Counted from the first letter of the stretch, positions 28,503-38,936 are shown. The stretch is 64,000 nt of DNA from Luteibacter yeojuensis (GCF_000964085.1 NZ_JZRB01000001.1:124001-188000), one strand, 5' to 3'. Numbers and translations are program-made. Notes: generated from the sequence alone by a model not told the origin.

Positions 28503-28760
28503 ATGACCAGAGACGAAATCATCAGGATGGTCGCTAATAAAACGTATGCATCGTTGAACCTTCCTGTTATCGATGTAGATACGCATTTCATCGACCTGAA
28601 GGTACCTGTGGGTACGCTCAAGACGATATACGCCGAAATGTGTGCCGCTACCGGCGCACGCCCCCTGCCTGACGGCGCGACATGCGACACCGTGGGGGAA
28701 ATGGTCGACACCATCGTGGAATGTTTGCCTGACGGAGGGGCCTTCAGTCACGCAGGGTAG
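28503..28760 (+). CDS. Small acyl-carrier-protein-like protein lacking the phosphopantetheine serine
   Basis: 85 residues with a good ribosome site (GAGGAGAATTGAA). The pattern HFIDLKVPVGTLKTIYAEM followed by PDGATCDTVGEMVDTI can be laid on acyl carrier proteins (F-x-DLG-x-DSL, then a helix, then P-D, then TV..MVD.I), but the DSL serine that carries phosphopantetheine is replaced (VGT). If homologous, it cannot carry an acyl chain in the usual way. It is convergent with the Tlde1-like operon, and its base composition is lower in G+C than the flanks. Function unknown. Confidence 0.6.
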   Translation: MTRDEIIRMVANKTYASLNLPVIDVDTHFIDLKVPVGTLKTIYAEMCAATGARPLPDGATCDTVGEMVDTIVECLPDGGAFSHAG

Positions 28761-28826
28761 GGTCTCTCGATGCTCTACCATGCATCGGAAACAGCACTGA
28801 GCGGCTTGACCCTCTCGATCCGCGGT

Positions 28827-29090
28827 TCAGCGCAATAGCGTGGCCTTTACCGCACGCCATACGATGTATGCCCCCAGATGAACCGAAAGAATTCGTTCCC
28901 ATGCCCACGCAAGCAGGGATGCATCGCTGCGGTCTGACACGGCTCCGCTATCGTAACCACCAAGCGCTTCCACGATCGTGCTGCGGGGCGGGATGTCGCT
29001 TACCTCGATGATTCCCTCAAGCGTGATGAGGGCCAGGCTAGTGACCACGAGCCACGACGCCCAGCCCAGGACTGTCAGAACGCACTTCAT
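28827..29090 (-). CDS. Small membrane protein, probable immunity partner of the Tlde1-like protein
   Basis: 87 residues. One clear N-terminal membrane helix or signal anchor (about 4-29), a polar middle (30-57), and a second moderately hydrophobic helix (about 59-82). I do not recognise the family. The ATG at 29090 overlaps the stop of the Tlde1-like gene in ATGA, so the two are translated as a pair. Placement directly after a peptidoglycan-targeting effector, with a membrane location exposing a periplasmic loop, is what is expected of an immunity protein; that role is inference. Confidence 0.7.
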   Translation of the reverse strand: MKCVLTVLGWASWLVVTSLALITLEGIIEVSDIPPRSTIVEALGGYDSGAVSDRSDASLLAWAWERILSVHLGAYIVWRAVKATLLR

Positions 29091-29542
29091 GAAACGATGA
29101 GCTGGCCATAGGCCCGCATGTCGGAGCAAGGCACTTCGACCATCGTTTGCGAGAGTAAGACTTGCCGGAGCTGCAGGAAGTCGTGCATGAAGGGCAAGGT
29201 CACGCAACCGGCGCTGCGGCCCGACCACCCCGCTGGATGCAGGCGAAGCTTTCCGCGCAGCACACGGTCGCAGAACACTTCGTCATCGATCTTGATGTCA
29301 TCGGCGTATAGCGCGAACCACCATTCGGCCTTGGTGACCTTATCCCTCAGCGAACCCAGTCGACCACCCGACTCACGGTCGACGATGTAGTAGGTACCTT
29401 TGGGTATCGGTCCATTTGGCATGCATTGATGTAGTTGGCTGTTGACATGCTGGTCCTCGCCAGAGAACGCAGGGTAATGGCTCGCTCCGAGCGAGATGGC
29501 ACTAATGGGTAAATCGTTCAGGCGGAAGCGGCAAGTAAGCAT
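29087..29542 (-). CDS. Tlde1-like (DUF2778) L,D-transpeptidase-fold effector candidate
   Basis: 151 residues. The C-terminal half carries the cysteine-enzyme motif H-x7-S-x-G-C (H102, S110, G112, C113 in LHPAGWSGRSAGCVTLP), and the N-terminal half has the DUF2778 features AFSG, GPIPKGTYYIVDR, GGRLG and WFALYADD. Tlde1 proteins, known from Salmonella, are type VI effectors that attack or edit peptidoglycan tetrapeptides in the target periplasm. No signal peptide is present, as expected for a secreted effector. Ribosome site AGGGAA before the ATG. No type VI structural genes occur in this window, so delivery is unproven. Confidence 0.82.
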   Translation of the reverse strand: MLTCRFRLNDLPISAISLGASHYPAFSGEDQHVNSQLHQCMPNGPIPKGTYYIVDRESGGRLGSLRDKVTKAEWWFALYADDIKIDDEVFCDRVLRGKLRLHPAGWSGRSAGCVTLPFMHDFLQLRQVLLSQTMVEVPCSDMRAYGQLIVS

Positions 29543-29629
29543 GTTGGTTCCCTTCTAGATTGAAAGACGTTCCGTCAACGGGCTTGAGAATTTCGGACGA
29601 CTTGAGAAAAGCGGACAATTCCGCATCGC

Positions 29630-29670
29630 AAAACGAATGAAGGAGCCCTGCTCGCGCAGGACTCCTTCAT
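29630..29670 (-). terminator. Terminator after groEL
   Basis: Stem GAAGGAG-CCCTGC / GCAGGA-CTCCTTC (one mismatch) with TCGC loop about 27 bases past the groEL stop. The minus-strand T-tract is short (CGTTTTG). Confidence 0.75.
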
Positions 29671-29696
29671 CGAAACGGCGAATGTGTGACGAGGAC

Positions 29697-31361
<1,665 letters not shown>

Positions 31362-31449
31362 TTAAGAGTAAAGAGTGAAGAGTAAGTAAGAGGGAGGGAC
31401 CAGGACGAAGCGTCGGCAGCTAACGATGCACTACTGACGCTTTACGCTC

Positions 31450-31743
31450 TTAGCCCTCGATCACCGCCACGATGTCGTCTTCCTTCAGGAAGACCAGCTC
31501 TTCGCCGTCGATCTTGATTTCCTGGCCGGCGTACTTGCCGAACAGCACCGTGTCGCCTTCCTTGACCGACATCGGACGGACCTTGCCGTCTTCCTGGATG
31601 CGGCCGTTGCCGGCGGCGATGACCTTGCCGCGGGTGGGCTTCTCGGTGGCGCTATCGGGGATGACGATGCCGCCGGCCGAGATACGCTCCTCTTCGAGGC
31701 GCTTGACGATGACGCGGTCGTGCAGGGGGCGCAGCTTGCTCAT
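31450..31743 (-). CDS. groES: Co-chaperonin GroES (10 kDa)
   Basis: 97 residues: [19 protein letters not shown], the mobile loop containing SAGGIVIPD, and [19 protein letters not shown]. Caps GroEL. The ATG at 31743 follows GGAG at 7 bases; an in-frame ATG ten codons earlier is not supported by homology. Promoter region holds a CIRCE operator at 31792-31818. Confidence 0.98.
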   Translation of the reverse strand: MSKLRPLHDRVIVKRLEEERISAGGIVIPDSATEKPTRGKVIAAGNGRIQEDGKVRPMSVKEGDTVLFGKYAGQEIKIDGEELVFLKEDDIVAVIEG

Positions 31744-31791
31744 GACTACTCCAAGCAGGTGTTTGTTGTACAAGGGAAAATGGCCACCCTG

Positions 31792-31818
31792 TTAGCACTT
31801 GGCCAGGGTGAGTGCCAG
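31792..31818 (-). promoter_or_regulatory. CIRCE operator (HrcA binding site) of groESL
   Basis: TTAGCACTT-N9-GAGTGCCAG, against the consensus TTAGCACTC-N9-GAGTGCTAA: 15 of 18 arm positions match with the exact 9-base spacer. Located 49 bases upstream of the groES start. Implies HrcA repression relieved by heat; no sigma-32 type promoter was confidently seen. Confidence 0.9.
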
Positions 31819-31979
31819 AAGTTTAGCCAAAGCACGCCCCGAATCGGAAGAGCCATGGATGGCCCAGATGTGGCGTCGTTGGCAAAACGTTCAAGGGCTG
31901 GCGGTTCAAAAAAGTGCGATGCAAGCCAAACCGCGCTGGCCCGGTCATACTCACCGACGCCCTGATCCACGGAGCCACC

Positions 31980-34232
31980 ATGCTGTCGTTCGCCCGCCTG
32001 ATGCGAAACCTGGCCGCCCTGGCCTGCCTGAGCCTGTTCGCCCTGCCCGCCCTGGCGCAGGACGACGACAACCTGCTGCCGGTGACCGAGGCGTTCCACC
32101 TCACCACCGACGCGAGCCAGCCCGGCATGGTGAAGCTGCACTGGCGCATCGCGCCGGACTATTACCTGTACCGCGGCCGCATCAAGATCAAGACGGCCGA
32201 TGCCGGCGCGGTGAAGCTGGGCGAGCCCTCCCTGCCCGACGGCATCAAGAAGCACGACGAGTACCTCGGCGACGTGGAGATCTACCACGGCGACATCGAG
32301 GCCACCGTGCCCTACACCCTGGCCGACGCCGCGACCAAAGTGCTGGCCCTCGACGTGCAGTACCAGGGCTGCCACGAGGTGGAGCCCAAGATCTGCTACC
32401 CGCCGAACACCGAGCACCTGAAGCTCACCATCGGCGCCGCCTCCACTATCCCGACCGAGAAGGCGCCGGCCGCCCCCGCCGGCCAGGCCAGCGGCGCCGC
32501 GCTGCTGGGCGCCCCCGCCGCCACCCCGGGTGGCACCGATGCACAGGCCCTGCCGGCCGACCAGGCGTTCCGTTTCGAGGCCCTGGCGAAAGACGGCAAG
32601 ACCCTGCTGCTGCGCTGGACCATGCCGAAGGACTATTACCTCTACCGCGACAAGACCGAGATCAAGGTCAGCTCGCCGGCAGGGGTTACCGCGGGCGAGC
32701 CCGACTGGCCGAGCGGCACGGCGCACCACGACGAGCATTTCGGCGACACCATCGTGTATTTCGACCAGGTGGAAGTGCCGGTGCCGCTCAACGGCGCCGA
32801 CCCGTCGAAGAAGGTGGAGCTGGACATCGCCTACCAGGGCTGCCTTGAGAATGGCATCTGCTACCCGGTGATGACCCGCCACCTCACGGCCGATCTGGCC
32901 TCGGGCGCGGTCACGATCGGCAGCGCGGGCGAAACCGCCCCCGCCGGGGCTGCCAAGGCTGCGCCAGCCGAGGTCGCCCCCACGCCGCCGCCGGCCGACC
33001 TGATGCCGGGCGGCGCCGAAAAGGTGGGCTTCATCGCCGCCATCGGCCTGGCCCTGCTGGGCGGCCTCATCCTCAACCTCATGCCCTGCGTGCTGCCGGT
33101 GCTGTCGCTGAAGGCCATCACGGTACTGGAAAGCGGCGAGAGCCCGGCCGCGGCCCGCAAGCACGCGCTGTGGTACACCGCCGGCGTCATGCTGGCCTTC
33201 GCCGTGCTCGGCCTCGTGGTGGTGGGCATCCGCGCCGCCGGCCATGGCCTGCAGTGGGGCGCCCAGTTCCAGCAGCCGGTCATCGTGGGCGTGCTGGTCT
33301 ACGTCATGCTGGCCATTGGCCTGTCGATGTCGGGCGTCTTCGAGGTAGGCGGTTCGCTGGGCAACGTCGGTAGCGGCCTCGCCTCGCGCTCGGGCCCCAC
33401 GGGCGACTTCTTCACCGGCGTCCTGGCCGTGGTCGTGGCCAGCCCTTGCACCGCGCCCTTCATGGGCTCGGCCATCGCCTTCGCCTTCGCGGCACCGCTC
33501 TACGTGGCCTTCCTCATCTTCATCGCGCTCGGCCTGGGCCTCGCCCTGCCCTTCCTGCTGATGGGCTTCGTGCCCGCCGTGGCGCGCATGCTGCCGCGCC
33601 CGGGTCGCTGGATGGAGACGCTGAAGCAGGCCCTGGCCTTCCCCATGTACCTCACCGCTGTGTGGCTGTTGTGGGTGCTCACCAAGCAGCGTGGCGCCGA
33701 TGCCGCCGCGCTGGTGCTGGCCGGTGGCGTGCTGGTGGCCATGGCCTTGTGGTGGTACGGCCGCAGCCGCGGCGGCAGCCGCCTGTCGTGGGTGTTCACC
33801 GCCGTGCTGGCCATCGGCGCCGCCGCGGCCCTCTGGACCGTCCATGGCCTGCCCGCCAACACCAACACGGCGGTGGCTACCGATGGCTCGGTGCCGTATT
33901 CGCCGGAGAAACTCGCCGAACTGCGCGCCGCCGGTACCCCGGTGCTGGTGGACATGACGGCGGACTGGTGCATCACCTGCAAGGCCAACGAGCGCGCCGT
34001 GCTCGATACCGATACGTTCCGCGACCTGCTGAAGAAGACCGGCACCGTCTACATGAAGGGCGACTGGACCGACGTAAACGCCACCATCGCCGCGTTCCTG
34101 GAGCAGTACCACTCGGTGGGCGTGCCGCTTTACGTGGTGTACCCGAAGGGTGGCGGCGACGGTAAGAAGCTCTCCACGGTGCTCACCCAGGACAACGTGC
34201 GCCAGGCGCTCGAGGCCGCCGCGGGCACATGA
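31980..34232 (+). CDS. dsbD: Thiol:disulfide interchange protein DsbD with duplicated N-terminal domain
   Basis: 750 residues. Signal peptide (about 1-22), then two copies of the periplasmic alpha domain instead of one: about 25-160 with C131 and C139 (GCHEVEPKIC) and about 175-305 with C288 and C294 (GCLENGIC), both with a YYLYR segment. Then the eight-helix membrane domain with redox cysteines C370 (MPCVLPVLSLK) and C490 (SPCTAPFMG), and a C-terminal thioredoxin domain with C664/C667 (DWCITC). DsbD passes electrons from cytoplasmic thioredoxin to periplasmic partners. ATG 31980 has GGAG at 6 bases. Divergent from groES; overlaps the next gene in ATGA. Confidence 0.95.
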   Translation: MLSFARLMRNLAALACLSLFALPALAQDDDNLLPVTEAFHLTTDASQPGMVKLHWRIAPDYYLYRGRIKIKTADAGAVKLGEPSLPDGIKKHDEYLGDVEIYHGDIEATVPYTLADAATKVLALDVQYQGCHEVEPKICYPPNTEHLKLTIGAASTIPTEKAPAAPAGQASGAALLGAPAATPGGTDAQALPADQAFRFEALAKDGKTLLLRWTMPKDYYLYRDKTEIKVSSPAGVTAGEPDWPSGTAHHDEHFGDTIVYFDQVEVPVPLNGADPSKKVELDIAYQGCLENGICYPVMTRHLTADLASGAVTIGSAGETAPAGAAKAAPAEVAPTPPPADLMPGGAEKVGFIAAIGLALLGGLILNLMPCVLPVLSLKAITVLESGESPAAARKHALWYTAGVMLAFAVLGLVVVGIRAAGHGLQWGAQFQQPVIVGVLVYVMLAIGLSMSGVFEVGGSLGNVGSGLASRSGPTGDFFTGVLAVVVASPCTAPFMGSAIAFAFAAPLYVAFLIFIALGLGLALPFLLMGFVPAVARMLPRPGRWMETLKQALAFPMYLTAVWLLWVLTKQRGADAAALVLAGGVLVAMALWWYGRSRGGSRLSWVFTAVLAIGAAAALWTVHGLPANTNTAVATDGSVPYSPEKLAELRAAGTPVLVDMTADWCITCKANERAVLDTDTFRDLLKKTGTVYMKGDWTDVNATIAAFLEQYHSVGVPLYVVYPKGGGDGKKLSTVLTQDNVRQALEAAAGT

Positions 34233-34762
34233 CGCGGGGCCCCACCTTCTGGTTCGTGCTGCTGGCCGTCGCCGCCGCGTCGGTGGGCCTGTGGGTGGAG
34301 CACCGTCGCGAGCACCCGGCCGAAGTGGATGGCGTCCGCATCGCCGGCGTGGGCGACATGGCCCCGCCGGCCACCTGGCTCAGCGTGGATGGCCAGCCGC
34401 GCCGGCTGGCCGACTGGCGCGGCAAGAAAGTGCTGATCAACTTCTGGGCCACCTGGTGCGCACCGTGCCAGCGCGAGACGCCGCTGCTGGGCGCCGCTGC
34501 GAAAGCCCATGCCGGTGGCAACGTAGCCATCATCGGCGTGGCCGAGGACACCGCGCCAGCCGTTCGCGCGCACCTCCGCGCCCACCCCGTGGGGTACCCC
34601 ATCGTGGTGGGTGCCAGCGATGCCCCGGGCGGCTCGCTGTCGTTCGGCAACCTGCACCAGGTGCTGCCCTACAGCGTCCTGGTGGGCGAGGATGGGCGTA
34701 TCCTCCGCCGCAAGATGGGCACGTTCAGCGAACAGGAGCTCGCTGGATGGCTCGCGCCCTGA
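34229..34762 (+). CDS. TlpA-like membrane-anchored thiol-disulfide reductase
   Basis: 177 residues: membrane anchor (about 6-22), then a thioredoxin fold with WATWCAPC (C77, C80), the cis-proline loop LPYSVLVG and a partner-binding insert. This belongs to the TlpA/ResA/DsbE group, which keeps periplasmic cysteines reduced, for example in cytochrome c assembly. The gene overlaps the dsbD stop in ATGA, and DsbD is the known electron donor of such proteins, so the pair is probably one reducing pathway. Confidence 0.92.
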   Translation: MTRGPTFWFVLLAVAAASVGLWVEHRREHPAEVDGVRIAGVGDMAPPATWLSVDGQPRRLADWRGKKVLINFWATWCAPCQRETPLLGAAAKAHAGGNVAIIGVAEDTAPAVRAHLRAHPVGYPIVVGASDAPGGSLSFGNLHQVLPYSVLVGEDGRILRRKMGTFSEQELAGWLAP

Positions 34763-34779
34763 GCCCTCCCGGAACCCGC

Positions 34780-35331
34780 ATGACCCCCATACCCACCCAC
34801 GACGAAGCCATCGATGCCACGCGGAACTGGCTCGAACGTGCCGTCATCGGCCTCAACCTGTGCCCGTTTGCCAAGGCCGTGCACAAGAAGGGGCAGGTGC
34901 GCTACGTGGTGAGCGATGCCACCCAGCCGCTGCAGTTGCACGAGGACCTGGTGCGCGAGCTCGAGCTGCTGCGCGATACGAACGCCGAGCAGGTCGACAC
35001 CACGCTGCTGATCCACCCGGGCGTCCTCGCCGATTTCATGGATTTCAACGAGTTCCTGGAGGTGGCCGACGATACGGTGGCCGACCTCGCGCTCGAGGGC
35101 GAGATCCAGGTCGCCAGCTTCCACCCCGATTTCCAGTTCGAGGGCACCGCCCCCGACGACATCACCAACTACACCAACCGCTCGCCCTTCCCCACCCTGC
35201 ACCTGCTGCGCGAGGCCAGCATCGACAAGGCGGTGGCGGCGTTCCCGGATGCGTCGAAGATCTTCGAGGCGAACATGGAGACGCTTGAGAAACTGGGGCT
35301 TGAGGGCTGGAAGAAACTCTTCGCGGTGTAG
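34780..35331 (+). CDS. DUF1415 family protein
   Basis: 183-residue soluble protein. It has the DUF1415 pattern: an N-terminal TRNWLERAVIGLNLCPFAK segment with a conserved cysteine, TTLLIHPGVLADFMDFNEFL in the middle and FHPDFQFEGTAPDDITNYTN plus NRSPFPTLHLLRE towards the end. The family is widespread in proteobacteria and without known function. It begins 17 bases after the TlpA-like gene and is probably in the same transcript. The stop codon lies inside a REP palindrome. Confidence 0.9.
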   Translation: MTPIPTHDEAIDATRNWLERAVIGLNLCPFAKAVHKKGQVRYVVSDATQPLQLHEDLVRELELLRDTNAEQVDTTLLIHPGVLADFMDFNEFLEVADDTVADLALEGEIQVASFHPDFQFEGTAPDDITNYTNRSPFPTLHLLREASIDKAVAAFPDASKIFEANMETLEKLGLEGWKKLFAV

Positions 35332-35370
35332 GAGCGCGCTTGCGCGCGATCGCGCGCAAGCGCGCTCCTA
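35329..35370. repeat. Perfect REP palindrome overlapping a stop codon
   Basis: 42-base perfect palindrome (TAGGAGCGCGCTTGCGCGCGA and its complement). Its first three bases are the TAG stop of the DUF1415 gene. No T-tract follows. The next gene starts 145 bases on; 35371-35515 holds nothing else recognised. Confidence 0.93.
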
Positions 35371-35515
35371 CCTTTCGTGGCGGACCATACGGTACCGTGT
35401 GGAAAGTCGCGATCTACGGCGAACTGCGCCGATCTCCACCGAACTGGACAACCTCGCCCGACAGGCGCACACTGCGCGGCGTTCCGGCGTTCCGGACTCA
35501 AGGCACAGGTGAAGA

Positions 35516-35965
35516 GTGGCCAGGATCCTCGTCCTGCACGGACCCAACCTCAATCTCCTTGGCGTGCGCGAGCCGTCGGTCTACGGGCGCGAAACCCTGG
35601 CCGACATCAACGCCTCGCTGCTGGCCCGCGCCCAGGCGGCCGGCCACGACCTGACCTACTTCCAGTCGAACGCCGAATACGAGCTCATTGGCCGCATCCA
35701 CCAGGCCCGCGACGAAGGCGTGGCCTGGATCCTGTTCAACCCGGCGGCGTTCACGCACACGTCGGTGGCCCTGCGTGATGCCCTGGCCGGCGTCGCCATC
35801 CCGTTCATCGAAGTACACCTTTCCAACCCGCATGCGCGCGAGCCGTTCCGGCACCACTCGTTCATGTCGGATATCGCCTCGGGTGTCATCTGCGGTCTTG
35901 GCGGCGATAGCTACCGCCTGGCCCTCGAGGCCGCCCTGCTCCGCCTGGCCATCCCGGCGGCGTAA
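35516..35965 (+). CDS. aroQ: Type II 3-dehydroquinate dehydratase
   Basis: 149 residues, usual length. Catalyses dehydration of 3-dehydroquinate in the shikimate pathway. Family marks: [17 protein letters not shown] with the catalytic tyrosine, [31 protein letters not shown], and [18 protein letters not shown] with catalytic histidines. The start is a GTG with AGGTGAAG upstream. accB-accC follow 30 bases later, the aroQ-accBC order common in gammaproteobacteria. Confidence 0.96.
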   Translation: MARILVLHGPNLNLLGVREPSVYGRETLADINASLLARAQAAGHDLTYFQSNAEYELIGRIHQARDEGVAWILFNPAAFTHTSVALRDALAGVAIPFIEVHLSNPHAREPFRHHSFMSDIASGVICGLGGDSYRLALEAALLRLAIPAA

Positions 35966-35995
35966 GCACCCCCTCTACTTACCAAGGTTTGTCCC

Positions 35996-36466
35996 ATGGA
36001 CCTGCGCAAGATCAAGAAGCTTATCGACCTGCTCGAGGAATCGAACCTCGCCGAGCTGGAAATCAAGGAAGGCGAAGAAGTCGTCCGCCTCTCGCGCGTG
36101 CCGAAGGGTGGCGTCGCCGTGGCCGCGCCGCCGATGTATGCCGCGCCGGTCGCCGCCGCCCCTGCCGCTGCCGCTGCCGTCGCACCGGCCGCCGCCCCGG
36201 CCGCCCCCGCTGCCGATGCCGGCCTGCCGCCGGGCCACGTCGTGAAGGCCCCCATGGTCGGCACGTTCTACGCCGCCTCCACCCCGGGCGCCCCGGCGTT
36301 CGCCACGGTGGGCCAGCAGGTGAAGGCCGGCGAGACGATCGGCATCATCGAAGCGATGAAGATGTTCAACCAGATCGAAGCCGACGTCGCCGGCACGGTC
36401 GTCGCCATCCTGGTCGAGAACGGCCAGCCGGTCGAATTCGACGAACCGATGTTCGTCATCGCCTGA
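35996..36466 (+). CDS. accB: Biotin carboxyl carrier protein of acetyl-CoA carboxylase
   Basis: 156 residues: an N-terminal helical segment ([17 protein letters not shown]), an Ala/Pro-rich linker (about 40-75) and the C-terminal biotinyl domain with EAMKM, biotin on K122. Carries carboxybiotin between AccC and the transcarboxylase in fatty acid synthesis. Operon with accC 11 bases downstream. Confidence 0.97.
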   Translation: MDLRKIKKLIDLLEESNLAELEIKEGEEVVRLSRVPKGGVAVAAPPMYAAPVAAAPAAAAAVAPAAAPAAPAADAGLPPGHVVKAPMVGTFYAASTPGAPAFATVGQQVKAGETIGIIEAMKMFNQIEADVAGTVVAILVENGQPVEFDEPMFVIA

Positions 36467-36477
36467 GGCGCCCCCCC

Positions 36478-37851
36478 ATGCTTGAGAAGGTCGTCATTGC
36501 CAACCGCGGCGAGATCGCGCTGCGGGTGCTGCGCGCATGCCACGCGCTCGGCATCAAGACGGTCGCGGTGCACTCCACCGTCGATCGCAACCTGAAGCAC
36601 GTCGGCCTGGCCGACGAATCGGTGTGCATCGGCCCGGGCCCTTCGGTCGATAGCTACCTCAACATCCCGCGCATCATCGCCGCCGCCGAGATCACCGATG
36701 CCGGCGCGATCCACCCGGGATACGGCTTCCTCTCGGAGAACGCCAACTTCGCCGAGCAGGTCGAACAATCCGGGTTCGTCTTCATCGGCCCCACCGCCGA
36801 CGTCATCCGCCTGATGGGCGACAAGGTGGAAGCCATCCGCGCCATGAAGGCCGCCGGCGTACCGTGCGTGCCGGGTTCGGGCGGCCCGCTGGGCGATAAC
36901 GTGGACGAGAACATCCGCATCGCCCGCGAGATCGGCTACCCGGTCATCATCAAGGCCGCCGGTGGCGGCGGTGGCCGCGGCATGCGCGTGGTGCGCACCG
37001 AGGCCCACCTCGCCAACTCCATCGTCATGACCAAGCAGGAAGCGAAGGCCGCTTTCAGCAACGACCAGGTCTACATGGAGAAATTCCTGGAGAACCCGCG
37101 CCACGTGGAGATCCAGGTGCTGGCCGATGGCCAGGGCAACGCCATCCACCTCGGCGAGCGCGACTGCTCCATGCAGCGCCGCCACCAGAAGGTCGTCGAG
37201 GAAGCACCGGCACCGGGCATCACGCCCGAGATGCGCAATGAGATCGGCAAGGTCTGCGTCGATGCATGCATCCGCATCGGCTACCGCGGCGCGGGCACGT
37301 TCGAGTTCCTGTTCGAGAACGGCCGCTTCTACTTCATCGAGATGAACACCCGCATCCAGGTGGAGCACCCGGTGACCGAGCTGGTGACGGGTATCGACCT
37401 CGTCCGCGAGCAGCTGCTGATCGCCGGTGGCGAGAAGCTCTCGATCCGCCAGGAAGACATCGTGCTCACCGGCCACGCCATCGAGTGCCGCGTCAACGCC
37501 GAGGACCCGGACACCTTCATGCCCAGCCCCGGCACGGTGAAGCGCTTCGAGGCCCCGGGCGGCCCGGGCGTGCGCGTGGATACGCACCTGTACGACGGCT
37601 ACCGCATCCCGCCGAACTACGATTCGATGATCGGCAAGATCATCGTGCACGGCCCCGACCGCGCCACGGCCATCGCGCGCATGCGCATGGCGCTGAACGA
37701 GACGGTGATCGAAGGCGTGAAGTGCAACATCCCGCTGCAGCAACGCATCATGGCCGACGTGGGTTTCCAGCAAGGTGGGCAGAACATCCACTACCTGGAA
37801 AAGCGGATGGCGGAGCAGAAAGAAAAAGAAGCCCCGCACGCTTCGGATTAA
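36478..37851 (+). CDS. accC: Biotin carboxylase subunit of acetyl-CoA carboxylase
   Basis: 457 residues with the ATP-grasp fold: [20 protein letters not shown], the glycine-rich loop [11 protein letters not shown], biotin and bicarbonate site [29 protein letters not shown], and the C-terminal [13 protein letters not shown] region. Carboxylates the biotin of AccB with ATP and bicarbonate. The start ATG follows a C-run with a weak ribosome site, so translation may depend on coupling to accB. A strong terminator follows at once. Confidence 0.97.
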   Translation: MLEKVVIANRGEIALRVLRACHALGIKTVAVHSTVDRNLKHVGLADESVCIGPGPSVDSYLNIPRIIAAAEITDAGAIHPGYGFLSENANFAEQVEQSGFVFIGPTADVIRLMGDKVEAIRAMKAAGVPCVPGSGGPLGDNVDENIRIAREIGYPVIIKAAGGGGGRGMRVVRTEAHLANSIVMTKQEAKAAFSNDQVYMEKFLENPRHVEIQVLADGQGNAIHLGERDCSMQRRHQKVVEEAPAPGITPEMRNEIGKVCVDACIRIGYRGAGTFEFLFENGRFYFIEMNTRIQVEHPVTELVTGIDLVREQLLIAGGEKLSIRQEDIVLTGHAIECRVNAEDPDTFMPSPGTVKRFEAPGGPGVRVDTHLYDGYRIPPNYDSMIGKIIVHGPDRATAIARMRMALNETVIEGVKCNIPLQQRIMADVGFQQGGQNIHYLEKRMAEQKEKEAPHASD

Positions 37852-37852
37852 A

Positions 37853-37882
37853 AAAAATCCCGCCTGATGGCGGGATTTTTTT
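37853..37882 (+). terminator. Terminator of aroQ-accB-accC
   Basis: AAAAATCCCGCC-TGAT-GGCGGGATTTTT, starting right at the accC stop and ending in seven T residues. Confidence 0.93.
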
Positions 37883-37975
37883 GTAGGAGCCCACGCCGTG
37901 GGCGACATCTTTTGCACCAGCGCAGCAGGCCCGTTGCCCTCTCGCGAACGGCGTCGCCCACCAGTGGGCTCCTAC
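37883..37975. repeat. REP-like inverted pair, GGAGCCCACGCCGTGGGCGAC type
   Basis: GTAGGAGCCCACGCCGTGGG at the left and its near-complement CCCACCAGTGGGCTCCTAC at the right, separated by about 50 bases. It shares the TAGGAGC head with the other REPs of the window but has a different palindrome core. Confidence 0.85.
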
Positions 37976-37981
37976 GACAAC

Positions 37982-38884
37982 TCAGCCGCGCTTGCGGCGG
38001 CCGCTGATGCGCACCCAGTCTTCGAGCTGGCGCACTTCCAGGTCATCGAACCACTCGGCGTAGCGCGCCAGCAGTTCCTCGTGCTGCCCGAACAGGATGC
38101 CCGAGAGCGCGAACGGCGCACCGGGCTTCACCGCGGCGGCAAAGGTCGGTGCCAGCTCGCCCAGCGGGCCTGCCAGGATGTTCGCCACCAGCACGTCGGC
38201 CAGTTCGGCCGGCGCCTCGCCCGGAAGGTACACATCGAGCGCGCCTTCCACGCCATTGCGCTCGGCGTTATCGCGCGAGGCCAGCAGCGCCTGCGGGTCG
38301 TTGTCGATGCCCACGGCGTGCGCGGCGCCACATTTCAGCGCGGCGATGGCGAGGATGCCCGAGCCGCAGCCGTAATCGAGCACACGCTGGCCGGCCAGCT
38401 GCTGGCCATCGAGCCACTCCAGGCACATGGCGGTGGTGGGGTGCGTGCCGGTGCCGAACGCGAGGCCAGGGTCGAGGCGCACGACCACGATGCCACCGTC
38501 CTCCGGCGGGTCGATGTTCCACGGGTAGACCCACAGGCGGCGGCCGAACGGCATGGGCTTGAACTGGTCCATCCACGCGCGCTCCCAGTCCTGGTCTTCC
38601 ACTTCGCGCCAGCTGATATGCGCCGGCTCGATGAAGGGCAGGTCGTCGGCGATGGCGGCGGTGAGGCCGCGGCGGTCGGCGTCGATGTCGAACAGCGCGT
38701 TAAGCACGATCTGGTTCCACAGCGGCAGCTCGCCCACGCCGGGCTCGAAGATGGCTTCCTCGTCCGGCGTCTCCGCATCGGCATCCTGCAGGGTGATCGA
38801 CAGGGCGCCGAGGTCTTCGAGCGCGGCTTCCACGCGCGGCTGTTCGGCGGCACGGATGGTGAGGGAGAGTTCGAGCCAGGGCAT
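37982..38884 (-). CDS. prmA: Ribosomal protein L11 methyltransferase
   Basis: 300 residues. The N-terminal substrate-binding domain includes WERAWMDQFKPMPFG; the C-terminal SAM domain has the motif DYGCGSGILAIAALK, then VGIDNDPQAL and the NILAGPL motif (N-x-x-x-P-L region). Trimethylates L11 in the cytoplasm. Start ATG at 38884 gives MPWLELSLTI, as in homologues. Divergent from the zinc-ribbon gene with 64 bases between. Confidence 0.95.
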   Translation of the reverse strand: MPWLELSLTIRAAEQPRVEAALEDLGALSITLQDADAETPDEEAIFEPGVGELPLWNQIVLNALFDIDADRRGLTAAIADDLPFIEPAHISWREVEDQDWERAWMDQFKPMPFGRRLWVYPWNIDPPEDGGIVVVRLDPGLAFGTGTHPTTAMCLEWLDGQQLAGQRVLDYGCGSGILAIAALKCGAAHAVGIDNDPQALLASRDNAERNGVEGALDVYLPGEAPAELADVLVANILAGPLGELAPTFAAAVKPGAPFALSGILFGQHEELLARYAEWFDDLEVRQLEDWVRISGRRKRG

Positions 38885-38936
38885 GGTTGGGCCAGCGGGG
38901 CGAGGTGGGAGCGACGATTCTACCGGGCGCGCACGC

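Noticed and set aside
31746..34112. 788-codon open frame opposite dsbD
   Set aside because: Antisense to DsbD and composed of low-complexity H/G/R/A sequence; no motif and no ribosome site.
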